Shown here: in pieces, positions 20,259 to 28,197 of the stretch
How positions within the stretch are numbered: the stretch's first letter is position 1
How the letters are laid out: each line of letters begins with the position of its first letter
Assembly (NCBI GenBank): GCA_025454255.1
Contig: JALOOU010000028.1
Span: forward strand, 1 to 47,362
Direction: 5' to 3'
Length of the DNA: 47,362 nucleotides
DNA from: Desulfobacterales bacterium
GTDB lineage: Bacteria > Desulfobacterota > Desulfobacteria > Desulfobacterales > SpSt-501
The notes under the pieces: model-generated
What the model saw: the letters and a program-made list of their open reading frames with translations, nothing else
The model's database searches: none
What the model was told of the DNA's origin: nothing
Program-made: the position numbers and the translations under genes

Positions 20259-21274
20259 AGGAAATTCATGTTCGGCGCCGGGTTGAGCTCGGGGGGCGAC
20301 TCGAAAAAGCCCTCGACCACGGCGGCCATCTGCGCCAGGCTGCCCGCCCCCTGGATGCGCCGGTGCAGGGTGTGCCCGAAGCGGAAGTTGGCCGCGAAAT
20401 AGAGCGTGAACCGGCGGAAGCGGCGCATCGCCGCCGGCTCGTCGAAATAGTGCGGCAAAAGGGCGAGCAGCCGCTGCAGCGTGCCGTGGAAACGCCCCGG
20501 GCCGGGGTCGACCCCATCGGACCACTCGGCAAACACCCAGGGGCGCGCCACCGCGATTCGGCCCAGCGCCACGCCGTCGCAGCCGGTCGAGAGGATCATC
20601 CGCCGGCAGTCGTCGGCGTCGAACACGTCCCCGTTGCCGAAAACCGGGATCGAAACGGCCTGCTTGACCCGGCCGATGTACTCCCAGCGCGGGGGGCGGG
20701 CCCGCCGGTCCGGCGCCACCCGCGGATGGAAGGTCAGGGCGTCGGCCCCGGCCGCCTCGAAGCGCCGGGCCATAGCCACGGCCGCAGCGGGCCGGTCCTC
20801 CCAGCCGGTGCGGAACTTGACCAGCACGGGGATGGAGACCGCGCGGCGGATGCGCGCGACGATCGCCGCGGCCGTCTCGGGCGCTTTCAAGAGCGCGGCC
20901 CCGTAGCTGCGGCGGCAGATCGATCCGGCGGCGCAGCCGAAATTCACATCCACCCCGAAGAAGCCCTCGTCCGCGATCCGGCGCGCGGCCTCCGCCATGC
21001 GTTCGGGCTCCGCCCCCATGATCTGGCAGACCAAAAAGGGAAGCTCCGCGTCGCGCCACTTGAAGAAGGCCGAAACCCGCCTGTTTTCGGTGGGGATGGT
21101 CCGGGCGCTGCACATCTCGGAGAAGAGCAGACCGAAGCCCCCGAACCCCTCCAGCAGTTCGCGGAAGGCCGCATGGCCCAGATAGGTCATGGGCGCCAGC
21201 ACGAGCCGCTTGGCAATGGTTTTGCCGCCGATGCCCAGGGGCCGGTTGAGAAAGGCGGCCAGATCGAATTCCAT
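20252..21274 (-). CDS. tRNA-dihydrouridine synthase family protein
   Basis: This 340-residue FMN-dependent reductase should convert uridine to dihydrouridine in tRNA. The TIM barrel begins at LVLAPMTYLGHAAFR; the catalytic Cys is in VNFGCAAGSICRR (about residue 113), where the usual NMGCPV is relaxed. FMN-contact motifs VLVKFRTGWED, LTFHPR and PVFGNGDV, plus the later GVALGRIAVARPWVF, are intact. The C-terminal helical part (about 250-340) matches Dus proteins. It cannot be assigned to DusA, B or C. The ATG at 21274 has AGGGG five bases upstream. Its last seven bases overlap the convergent methyltransferase stop. Confidence 0.88.
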   Translation of the reverse strand: MEFDLAAFLNRPLGIGGKTIAKRLVLAPMTYLGHAAFRELLEGFGGFGLLFSEMCSARTIPTENRRVSAFFKWRDAELPFLVCQIMGAEPERMAEAARRIADEGFFGVDVNFGCAAGSICRRSYGAALLKAPETAAAIVARIRRAVSIPVLVKFRTGWEDRPAAAVAMARRFEAAGADALTFHPRVAPDRRARPPRWEYIGRVKQAVSIPVFGNGDVFDADDCRRMILSTGCDGVALGRIAVARPWVFAEWSDGVDPGPGRFHGTLQRLLALLPHYFDEPAAMRRFRRFTLYFAANFRFGHTLHRRIQGAGSLAQMAAVVEGFFESPPELNPAPNMNFLQ

Positions 21275-21309
21275 TGAACCCCTGCCCACGGTAAAGTAGA
21301 CTGCCGCGC

Positions 21310-21495
21310 ATGTCCATCCGCTTGATCGCAAAAGACCTATACCGCCTCCAGCAGGAGGCCGCAAGATGGGAGCGAGAGCTGGCGGCCGCCCCGGCTGAGC
21401 GCCGCGAGGAGCTGGCGGACCGGCTGCGCCGGGTGCGCGCCGAGCGCGACCGCCTGCGCGCCGCCCTGGACGGTCAAAAGCAGACCTCGCGGTAA
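21310..21495 (+). CDS. small coiled-coil protein
   Basis: A 61-residue, highly charged protein (MSIRLIAKDLYRLQQEAARW at its N-terminus) whose sequence has a regular heptad character over residues 10-55 and is predicted to be one long helix. Short proteins with the SIRLIAKDLYRLQQE beginning and an RRVRAERDRLR end are familiar to me from deltaproteobacterial genomes, which supports this as a real gene; the function is not known. The start lies 35 bases from the divergent Dus gene. I see no clear ribosome site. It is followed by the PfkB gene after 75 bases. Confidence 0.6.
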   Translation: MSIRLIAKDLYRLQQEAARWERELAAAPAERREELADRLRRVRAERDRLRAALDGQKQTSR

Positions 21496-21570
21496 ATACC
21501 CCCAGCGCGGGCAAGGGGGGCGGAACAAGGGGCGTGCAACCATGGCCTGGCATGCGACGGCGCTGCGCGC

Positions 21571-22488
21571 ATGAGACGCGCAGATGAGCTGCGGATCGAA
21601 CGCGGTGTGGCGGTGGTCGGCTCGACCACCGTCGACCGCAACATCGTCGGGGGGGTCAGCCGGCTCGCGCTCGGCGGGGTCACCACCTATGCCGGCCTGG
21701 CTTACCGCCGCCGCGGCCTGCCCACCTGGGTCGTGACCCGCATCGCCGCCTGCCAGCGGCCGCTCCTCGCCCGCCTGGCCGCCGCCGGCATCCGCCTCAA
21801 CGTCGCGGCCAGCAGCCGCTCCACCCGTTTCATCAACCGCCTGACCGGCAACCGGCGCACCCAGCAAATGCCCTGCAGGGCCGCCCCGATCCGCTGGGCC
21901 CAGGTGGAGCAGGTGCTCGAACGCGTCGACGCCGTCCACCTCGGGCCCCTGCACCCGCTGGACATAGAGCGCAGGGTTTTCGAGCTTCTCCGCGGCCGTC
22001 CGCTTTTGGTGGTCGCCGACCTGCAGGGGCTCGCGCGCCGGGTGGCGTCCGGACGGGTCCTTGCCGGAGCCGCCGACGCCCTGCCCGCGGCGCTGGCCGC
22101 CGCGGATGTCGTCAAGACCGATGCGGATGAGCTCGAGCCGGTGCTGGCGGCCCTCGGCCGGGACCTGCCGGGGCTGATGGAGCGGTTCGCCATCCGGGAA
22201 TGGGTGGTCACCGACGGCGACCGCGGAGGACGGGTGTTCCTTCGCGGCGGGCGCAGGCACGCCTACGCCTGTGCGCCGGCAGCCTCCGGGGGAGACCCCA
22301 CCGGCGCCGGCGACGTCTTTTTGGCCGCCTACGCCGCGGCCCGCTTTGCCGCGGGCCGGGCGGTCGGGCCGGCCTGCGTGCAGGCCGCCGCGGAGGCGGC
22401 CCTTCACGTGGCGGGCGGCGCCCGACGACGGCAGGCTCTAACCATCACGCCGGATGAGCGCGCCGCCGCGGGGTTAAAGGCCGATTGA
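21571..22488 (+). CDS. PfkB-family carbohydrate kinase
   Basis: The 305-residue ribokinase-fold protein should phosphorylate a sugar or related polyol with ATP. The N-terminus has VAVVGSTTVDRNIV and LGGVTTYAGLAYRRRG (the GG substrate motif), and the C-terminal PfkB signature GGDPTGAGDVFLAAYAAAR (about residues 247-265) supplies the catalytic Asp in GAGD. The rest is shorter and more divergent than true ribokinase or fructokinase, so the substrate cannot be assigned. The ATG at 21571 has only a poor ribosome site. The gene precedes a CDP-alcohol phosphatidyltransferase by about 110 bases; the pair could serve one lipid or nucleotide-sugar route. Confidence 0.82.
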   Translation: MRRADELRIERGVAVVGSTTVDRNIVGGVSRLALGGVTTYAGLAYRRRGLPTWVVTRIAACQRPLLARLAAAGIRLNVAASSRSTRFINRLTGNRRTQQMPCRAAPIRWAQVEQVLERVDAVHLGPLHPLDIERRVFELLRGRPLLVVADLQGLARRVASGRVLAGAADALPAALAAADVVKTDADELEPVLAALGRDLPGLMERFAIREWVVTDGDRGGRVFLRGGRRHAYACAPAASGGDPTGAGDVFLAAYAAARFAAGRAVGPACVQAAAEAALHVAGGARRRQALTITPDERAAAGLKAD

Positions 22489-22599
22489 CAAGCCCCGCGA
22501 CCCGTTATAAATATTCACATTTAAACGCAACCGACTCCTGCAGCCCGCGGCACCGGCGGACGCGCGGCCGAACGGGTGATGTTTTCAGCAAAGGCTCCG

Positions 22600-23268
22600 A
22601 TGGCGGCTAACCAGAAGCGGCTCATCCCGCAACGCTTTCAAGACCGGTACATGCGCTCGATCGCACCACTGGTCCGGCTCTTCACGCGCTGGGGGGTCAG
22701 CCCGAACGCGCTCACCGCCGCCGGGGTCATCATCACCTCCTTCGCAGCGATCGCCTTTTTCCTGCAGAGCCCGCGCTGGGGCGGCTTCCTGGTGCTGCTG
22801 GGCGGGCTGTGCGATTCGATCGACGGCAGCCTGGCCCGCAACTCCGGCAAGGCGTCGCGCTTCGGGGCCCTGCTGGACTCCTCCGTCGACCGCTACGCCG
22901 AGTTTGCGATGCTCTTCGGCATCGGGGCCTTTTTTCTGCTCACGCGGGATTACATCTCCTCGGCCGGAACGTTTCTGGCGTTGTGCGGCTCTTTCATGGT
23001 GAGCTACACGCGGGCGCGGGCGGAAAGCCTCGGCTTCACCGCCAAGGTCGGCATCATGCAGCGGCCGGAGCGCATCGTCTTCCTGGGGGCGGGCGCGCTC
23101 ATCCACCCCGCGGCCCTGCAGATCGCCATCTGGATGGTGGCGGTCTTTTCCAACTACACCGCCCTGCAGCGGCTGCGCTTCGCCTTCAAGCAGGACGCGG
23201 CCCCTCCGCCGCGCTCCGAGGAAAACCCCACGCTCAAAACCGTTCCGGCCGCCAAGGGCCAGCCCTGA
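22600..23268 (+). CDS. CDP-alcohol phosphatidyltransferase
   Basis: This integral membrane enzyme of 222 residues transfers a phosphatidyl group from CDP-diacylglycerol (or analogue) to an alcohol. The signature D-x2-DG-x2-AR-x8-G-x3-D-x3-D is complete in the segment starting LCDSIDGSLAR (about residue 78), with the four metal-binding Asp. Later motifs SYTRARAESLG and GIMQRPERIVFLG resemble inositol-phosphate-transferring members (phosphatidyl- or archaetidylinositol-phosphate synthases) more than PgsA; the acceptor remains inferred. Several hydrophobic segments follow. I prefer the ATG at 22600, because AAAGG lies about six bases upstream; GTG-ATG at 22576-22581 is an alternative without a ribosome site. 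Confidence 0.88.
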   Translation: MAANQKRLIPQRFQDRYMRSIAPLVRLFTRWGVSPNALTAAGVIITSFAAIAFFLQSPRWGGFLVLLGGLCDSIDGSLARNSGKASRFGALLDSSVDRYAEFAMLFGIGAFFLLTRDYISSAGTFLALCGSFMVSYTRARAESLGFTAKVGIMQRPERIVFLGAGALIHPAALQIAIWMVAVFSNYTALQRLRFAFKQDAAPPPRSEENPTLKTVPAAKGQP

Positions 23269-23353
23269 CGACCCGTGCCGCCCGCCGGCGGCGAATCTCC
23301 TGCACGGTTGCCCCCCGAGCTCCGATGATCGATCCGCCGGCGCACGCCGCCGC

Positions 23354-24589
23354 TTACGCGGAAGCGCCCGTCCGCCGCGGCCTGCCGGCGGCCGCATACC
23401 ACGCCAGCGCCGCCAGCTGCAGCGCAATCATCAGGCCGAAGGCGGCCTGGTAGCCTCGGATCGCGAAGGCCCCGCTCGGCGACACCGGCCAGAGCGCGAT
23501 CACGGCGCCGATCCCCCACTGCGCGGCAAAGGCCGCCACGAAGACAACGAGGTTGAGCGCGGTGTTGACCCTGCCGGCCAACTCCACGGGAAAACTCTGG
23601 CTCAACCCGGCGTAGGCGATCACGCCGGTGGTGCCGACAGCGCCGAACAAGAGCCACAGCGGCAGGCTCCACTGCCCCGGGTGGACGACGATCAGGGCCT
23701 GCACGACGATGAAAGCGGACATGCCGGCCACCGAGGTGGTCTCCGGTTTGATCCCGCGGCGGTTCAGCCGTTCGGCCAGCGCCCCGAGCAGGATGTAGCC
23801 GACGGCCATGGCGGCCGCCAGCCACATCAGCACGGCGGCCACCGCGCTGCGGTCGAGGCCGGCGCTGTCCCGCAGCCAGGGACCCGCCCAGAGGCTCTGG
23901 ATCGACATGAAGGTCGCCTGGGACGCCGTGACCAGCGGGGTCACCCTCCAAAAGACCCGGCTGGTGAACACCCGCGCCACCCCCTTGAACTGATCCCGGG
24001 CGCAGCTTGCGGCCGCGGCCGTCTTTTTCTCGGGGACGACCCAGAAGACGGCCGCCGCGGCAAAGCCCGCCAGGGCCGCCAGCAGGACGAAAATCCCGCG
24101 CCAGTCGGTGAGGCTCAGGGCGGCCTGCACCGGCGCGGTCGCAGCCATGGCGCCCAGGCCGCCGGCGGCCAGCTGGAACCCGTTGACCCGCGGCCACTGC
24201 CCGCGGGGGAACCACAGGGTGAAGGCCTTGAAGGCCGCCATCAGACAGGAGGAGACCCCCAGCCCCACCAGGGCCCGGCCGACGGCCAGACCGGCGATCC
24301 CCTGCGCCTGCGAGAAGACCAGCGCCCCGGCGGCGGCAAAGAGCAGCAGGCACGCCTGCACCATCCGCGGCCCGAAGCGGTCCAGCAGCACGCCGAGCGG
24401 CAGCTGGAAGGCCGCGAAGGTGACGAAGTAGGTCGCCGTGAGCAGGCCCAGCTCGGAAGGCCCCAGGCCCAGGCCGGAGACCAGGTCCGGGGCGATGACC
24501 GAGTTGACGACCCGAAACAGAAGCGACAGGAAGTATCCCAGCGCAAAGGGGAAAAAGACTCGCAGCCGGTCGATGCGCGCGCCCTCCAT
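23354..24589 (-). CDS. MFS transporter of the lrp-lysA unit
   Basis: This 411-residue major facilitator protein has twelve predicted membrane segments. It shows the motif-A loop GVLLDRFGPRMV after helix 2, the GRALVGLGVSSCLMAAFKAF segment typical of helix 4-5, and central and C-terminal halves of matching size (the break is near residue 200, QFKGVARVFT). Its motifs resemble the nitrate/oxalate or sugar-acid porter branches, but the substrate is unknown. The start lies six bases after the lysA stop and is thus in the same transcript; the pairing with lysA and an Lrp regulator suggests an amino-acid or diamine exporter, which is an inference. Confidence 0.82.
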   Translation of the reverse strand: MEGARIDRLRVFFPFALGYFLSLLFRVVNSVIAPDLVSGLGLGPSELGLLTATYFVTFAAFQLPLGVLLDRFGPRMVQACLLLFAAAGALVFSQAQGIAGLAVGRALVGLGVSSCLMAAFKAFTLWFPRGQWPRVNGFQLAAGGLGAMAATAPVQAALSLTDWRGIFVLLAALAGFAAAAVFWVVPEKKTAAAASCARDQFKGVARVFTSRVFWRVTPLVTASQATFMSIQSLWAGPWLRDSAGLDRSAVAAVLMWLAAAMAVGYILLGALAERLNRRGIKPETTSVAGMSAFIVVQALIVVHPGQWSLPLWLLFGAVGTTGVIAYAGLSQSFPVELAGRVNTALNLVVFVAAFAAQWGIGAVIALWPVSPSGAFAIRGYQAAFGLMIALQLAALAWYAAAGRPRRTGASA

Positions 24590-24595
24590 GGCCCT

Positions 24596-25855
24596 TCAGG
24601 GCGCCAGCCGGTCCGGGGCGAAGTCCAGCGTGGCGAAGTGGTCCGCGAGCGTTTCCGCGCGCCGGATCAGCTCCACCGTCCCGTCGCTTCGCAGCAGCAG
24701 CTCCTTGGGCCTCAGCTTGCCGTTGTAGTTGAACCCCATGGAGTGGCCGTGGGCCCCGGTGTCGTGGATGACGAGGATGTCCCCCTCATCGATCGGCGGC
24801 AGTCCGCGCTGGACGGCGAACTTGTCGTTGTTCTCGCAGAGCGAGCCGACGACATCCACCGGGCCCGCCGGCGGCGCGCCGAGCTTGGCCGGCACGGTGA
24901 TGTGGTGGTAGGCCCCGTACATTCCGGGCCGCATCAGGGCCGACATGCAGGCATCCACACCGATGTAGGTGCGGTAGATCTCCTTGCGGTTGATGGCGGT
25001 CACCACCAGCGCGCCGTGGGGCCCGGTCATGAATCGCCCGCTCTCCATGGCCAGCCGCGGGGTGTAGCCGTGCGTGGACGCAAAACGGCCGAAGAGACCG
25101 GCGACCTCGGCTCCCAGCGCCGCCAGGTCGAGGGGCGGGTCCTCGGGCCGGTAGGGGATGCCCAGACCGCCGCCCATGTTCATGAACTCGAAGCGGATGC
25201 CGAGCTCGCGCGAGACCTCCTCGATCAGCTCCAGGAGCATCGCCACCGTGTGCACCATGACGCTGTGGTTGCGCTCGTTTGAGACCACCATGGTGTGGAT
25301 GCCGAAGCGGCGGGCCCCGCGCTCCATGGCGCGGCGGTAGGCTGCGACGACCTGGTCGTGGGCGAGGCCGTACTTCGCCTCGATCGGGTTGCCGATGATG
25401 GCGTTTCCGGTGCGCCGCGGGCCGGGGTTGTAGCGAAAGCAGATCAGCTCCGGAAACTCCGGCACCTTGGGCACGAGGCGGATGTCGTCCAGGTTGAGGA
25501 TGCACCCGCCCTCGCGCGCCGCTTCCAGGAACTCCTCCGGGCCGGTGTTGTTGGAGGTGAACATGATCTCCTCGCCGCGCGCACCGACCCTCCGGCTCAG
25601 CCGGAGCTCGGCGATGGAGCTGCAGTCGAAGCCGAAGCCCAGCGACCGCATGATCTCGAGAATCCGCGGGTTGGGCAGCGCCTTGACCGCGAAGTACTCG
25701 CTGAAGGCGTCGATGCCGGCAAACGCCCGCTTCAGGGCCTCCCCCGTCCGGCGGATTCCGGCCTCGTCGTAGATGTGGAAGGGGGTGCCGAAATGGGCGG
25801 CGACCTTCGCGAGCACGGGATAGAGTCGCTTTTCGAACTCCGGCGACATGGGCAT
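24596..25855 (-). CDS. lysA: diaminopimelate decarboxylase-like enzyme
   Basis: This 419-residue fold-type III PLP enzyme should decarboxylate meso-diaminopimelate to lysine. The N-terminal barrel contains the Schiff-base Lys in FAVKALPNP (about residue 58), FGFDCSSIAEL, and the PLP-phosphate glycines FMNMGGGLGIPY; the C-terminal domain has the substrate-site GSLCENNDKFAV, with the Cys and Asn-rich CENND motif used by LysA-type decarboxylases, and the GAHGHSMGFNYN segment. The C-terminal part is a little divergent from canonical LysA, so a related amino-acid decarboxylase remains possible. It is preceded by an Lrp-family gene with a three-base gap, uses ATG at 25855 after AAGGAG, and is followed by an MFS gene. 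Confidence 0.85.
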   Translation of the reverse strand: MPMSPEFEKRLYPVLAKVAAHFGTPFHIYDEAGIRRTGEALKRAFAGIDAFSEYFAVKALPNPRILEIMRSLGFGFDCSSIAELRLSRRVGARGEEIMFTSNNTGPEEFLEAAREGGCILNLDDIRLVPKVPEFPELICFRYNPGPRRTGNAIIGNPIEAKYGLAHDQVVAAYRRAMERGARRFGIHTMVVSNERNHSVMVHTVAMLLELIEEVSRELGIRFEFMNMGGGLGIPYRPEDPPLDLAALGAEVAGLFGRFASTHGYTPRLAMESGRFMTGPHGALVVTAINRKEIYRTYIGVDACMSALMRPGMYGAYHHITVPAKLGAPPAGPVDVVGSLCENNDKFAVQRGLPPIDEGDILVIHDTGAHGHSMGFNYNGKLRPKELLLRSDGTVELIRRAETLADHFATLDFAPDRLAP

Positions 25856-25858
25856 GTT

Positions 25859-26353
25859 TCATCTTCTCCTTTTCGTCAGGTTCTGGACGGCGCCGTCGTC
25901 CAGGGGGATGCGCGCGCTCTCTTTGAAGGTCGACAGGGCGATCAGGGTGCGGGTGCGGCCGACTCCCGGCAGCCCGGCGATTTTCGCAGCGCGGATCTGC
26001 GCCAGCGCCTCCGGGTCCCTGGCGCGCAGCTTCACCAAAAAACAGTCCTCGCCGGCGAGGTGGTGCACCTCCTGTACGTCCGAAATCGCAGCCAGGGCCC
26101 GTCCCAGCGCCGCCTCGTCGGCCCCGGACTCCGGCTCGACCCGGATGAAGGCGACCAGGCTGCGGCCGAACCGCCCCGGGTTCAGGCGGACCTCGTAGCC
26201 GTCGATGATCCCCTGTTTTTCGAGCTTGCGGACCCGCTCGAGCACCCCGGAGGGCGCCATGCCGACCTGGCGCGCCACTTCGGTGTTCGGCACCCGGGCT
26301 TTTTCCTGAAGAATCTTTAAGATTTGAAGGCTGATGTCGTCCAACATGATCAT
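25859..26353 (-). CDS. Lrp/AsnC-family transcriptional regulator
   Basis: The 164-residue protein has an N-terminal winged helix-turn-helix (residues about 3-60: LDDISLQILKILQEKARVPN, then VARQVGMAPSGVLERVRKLEKQG) and a C-terminal ligand-binding RAM domain (about 65-150, with LVAFIRVEP and VQEVHHLAGEDCFLVKLRARD). It regulates amino-acid genes in response to amino acids; because lysA follows immediately, lysine or diaminopimelate is the likely effector, by inference. The upstream 110-base region is extremely AT-rich, as expected for Lrp-type sites, and contains the promoter for this unit. ATG at 26353 or 26347 are both possible. Confidence 0.93.
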   Translation of the reverse strand: MIMLDDISLQILKILQEKARVPNTEVARQVGMAPSGVLERVRKLEKQGIIDGYEVRLNPGRFGRSLVAFIRVEPESGADEAALGRALAAISDVQEVHHLAGEDCFLVKLRARDPEALAQIRAAKIAGLPGVGRTRTLIALSTFKESARIPLDDGAVQNLTKRRR

Positions 26354-26382
26354 AATTTTGATTTTATCTGATTTGTGTGCTT

Positions 26383-26409
26383 TTTATACGTTAAATTTCA
26401 TTATGTCAA
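26383..26409 (-). promoter_or_regulatory. promoter of the lrp-lysA-MFS unit
   Basis: On the minus strand TTGACA (26409-26404) is followed by TATAAA (26388-26383) after 15 bases; a shifted TAAAAA would give 17. It lies in an AT-rich tract (26354-26464) that contrasts sharply with the surrounding GC-rich DNA and could also bind the Lrp protein. Confidence 0.55.
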
Positions 26410-26482
26410 GATATTTGTTCTTATAAATTTAGATATTTTTGAATATATAACGAAAAATAAATTATGCGGCGCCGCGCTCGAC

Positions 26483-26512
26483 TTGAATCACAGCGGGGGC
26501 ATGCGCTATGAT
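26483..26512 (+). promoter_or_regulatory. promoter of the ExeA-OmpA gene
   Basis: TTGAAT at 26483-26488 is followed by TATGAT at 26507-26512 after 18 bases. The start near 26519 leaves a leader of about 29 bases before the ATG at 26548, which has a GAGGATAGGA ribosome region. Confidence 0.55.
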
Positions 26513-26547
26513 GGATGCCTGACGATCGACAACCGAGGATAGGACCG

Positions 26548-28194
26548 ATGTACCTTCAACATTACGGACTGAGCCTAAAACCGTTCGACATCAGCCCGGA
26601 TCCCAGTTTTCTGTGGCGGGGCGAAAAGCACCGGGAGGGCCTCGCCATCCTGAAGTACGGGATTCTCGAAAACAAGGGCTTCGTGCTCATCACCGGGGAT
26701 GTGGGCACCGGCAAGACCGCCCTCATCCGGGCCATCGAAAAGGAGGCCCGGGGCCCCGCCATCATCGTCACCATTCCCGACCCGCGTCTGGAGCTGATCG
26801 AGTTCTACAACTTCCTCGCCGCCGAACTCGACATGGGGCGGACGTTCACGAACAAATCGGAGTTCCTGATCCACTTCAAACCCTTTTTGGTCAACGCCTT
26901 CAACGCGAAAAAGCGGGTGCTCCTCATCGTCGACGAGTCCCAGCGGCTGCAGCCCGATCTGTTGGAAGAAATTCGCATGCTCTCCAACATCGACCTGGAG
27001 GGCAAGCTGTTGATCAACATCTTCTTCGTCGGGCAGAGCGAATTCCAGACGGTCCTGGCCCGAGATGAAAACCGCAGCATCCGCCAGCGGATCACGATGA
27101 GCTACCACCTCGAGCCCCTGAGCGCAGAGGAGGCCCGCGACTACGTCGCGCACCGCTTGAAGGTGGCCGGCGCCGCGAAACCCCTTTTTTCAGCCGAGGC
27201 CCTCCGGGCCGTTTATGAAAAAACGCGGGGCTATCCGCGGCTCATCAACATCGTGTGCGACCACGCGCTGATGACCGGGTATGCGCGCGCCGTAGCCACC
27301 ATCGGCCGGGAGATCATCGACGAATGCGCAAGCGAGCTGCGCGCAACGATCGGCGGCCCCCCCCCCGCGCAGCCCTCCGGAGAGCCCCCCGCCGCCCCCG
27401 CCCCCCAGCCGCACCTGCCGCCGGCGGCCCCGCCGCGCCCCGGGGCGAGGCCGCTGCGAGCCCTGCTGGCAGCGGCGGGATGCCTGGGGCTGCTTTTCGC
27501 CGCCTGGCTGACCTGGGGCGACTGGTTTTCGGATGCGCTGGCGAACCGGGGCCAGCGGGCGCAAGCGCTGAAGCCGGCCGACCCCGCTGCCCCGCCGGCG
27601 ACGGCGGACGCCGGCGCGGCACCCGCGCCGGCAGCGCCACCGGCGTCTGCGGCCCTTGCGCCCGCAGACGCCGCAGCGCGGCCGCAGGCCTCGACGCCAA
27701 CGGAAACACCCCCCCCAACCAAGGCCGATACCCGGGCGTCGGCCGCACGCCCCGCAGCCGCCGGCCACGCACCGCCGGACGCAGCTGCGCAACCGGCGGT
27801 TTCTCCGGAGCCCGCCCGGCGCGCCGGGGCAGCGCCCCCTCCCGCTGCGCCCGAGCAGCGCGAGTTCATCGTCTACTTCACCCTCACCTCGACCGAGATC
27901 CCCATCTATGCCCAGGAGACGCTGACCGCCGTCGCCCGGCAGCTGGCGCAATCGCCCCGAACGGCAGCCGTCATCGAGGGGCACAGCGACGCGGCCGGCA
28001 ACCCGGCCTTCAACCAGGCCATCTCCGCATCGCGCGCCGCCGCCGTGCGGGACTTTCTGATAGAAAAGGGGGCTTCCCCCGCCCGCCTGAGCGCGGCGGG
28101 GATGGGGTCGGCGACTCCGCTGGAGAGCAACGACACGCCCCAGGGGCGGGGCCGGAACCGCCGGGTGGTCGTACGGCTTATGGAAACCCCGTGA
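26548..28194 (+). CDS. ExeA/GspA-type AAA ATPase fused to OmpA-like peptidoglycan-binding domain
   Basis: A 548-residue two-part protein. Residues 1-270 form an ExeA-type AAA ATPase: MYLQHYGLSLKPFDISPDP, Walker A GDVGTGKT (50-57), Walker B with DE at 129-130 (LLIVDESQRL), and RGYPRLINIVCDHALM. A Pro/Ala-rich linker precedes a membrane helix at about 302-325 (ALLAAAGCLGLLFAAWLTWG), so the ATPase is cytoplasmic. After a second Pro/Ala-rich periplasmic spacer, residues about 435-545 make an OmpA C-terminal domain, with EGHSDAAGNPAFNQ, RAAAVRDFL and GRNRRVVV, which holds peptidoglycan. In type II secretion, ExeA with its partner helps the secretin pass the cell wall; this protein may do the same alone, an inference. 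It has its own promoter and is convergent with the next gene. Confidence 0.88.
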   Translation: MYLQHYGLSLKPFDISPDPSFLWRGEKHREGLAILKYGILENKGFVLITGDVGTGKTALIRAIEKEARGPAIIVTIPDPRLELIEFYNFLAAELDMGRTFTNKSEFLIHFKPFLVNAFNAKKRVLLIVDESQRLQPDLLEEIRMLSNIDLEGKLLINIFFVGQSEFQTVLARDENRSIRQRITMSYHLEPLSAEEARDYVAHRLKVAGAAKPLFSAEALRAVYEKTRGYPRLINIVCDHALMTGYARAVATIGREIIDECASELRATIGGPPPAQPSGEPPAAPAPQPHLPPAAPPRPGARPLRALLAAAGCLGLLFAAWLTWGDWFSDALANRGQRAQALKPADPAAPPATADAGAAPAPAAPPASAALAPADAAARPQASTPTETPPPTKADTRASAARPAAAGHAPPDAAAQPAVSPEPARRAGAAPPPAAPEQREFIVYFTLTSTEIPIYAQETLTAVARQLAQSPRTAAVIEGHSDAAGNPAFNQAISASRAAAVRDFLIEKGASPARLSAAGMGSATPLESNDTPQGRGRNRRVVVRLMETP

Positions 28195-28197
28195 GGC

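Noticed and set aside
19185..21274. Restriction-modification system
   Set aside because: The methyltransferase has no nuclease gene on either side; its neighbours are pgk and a Dus gene.
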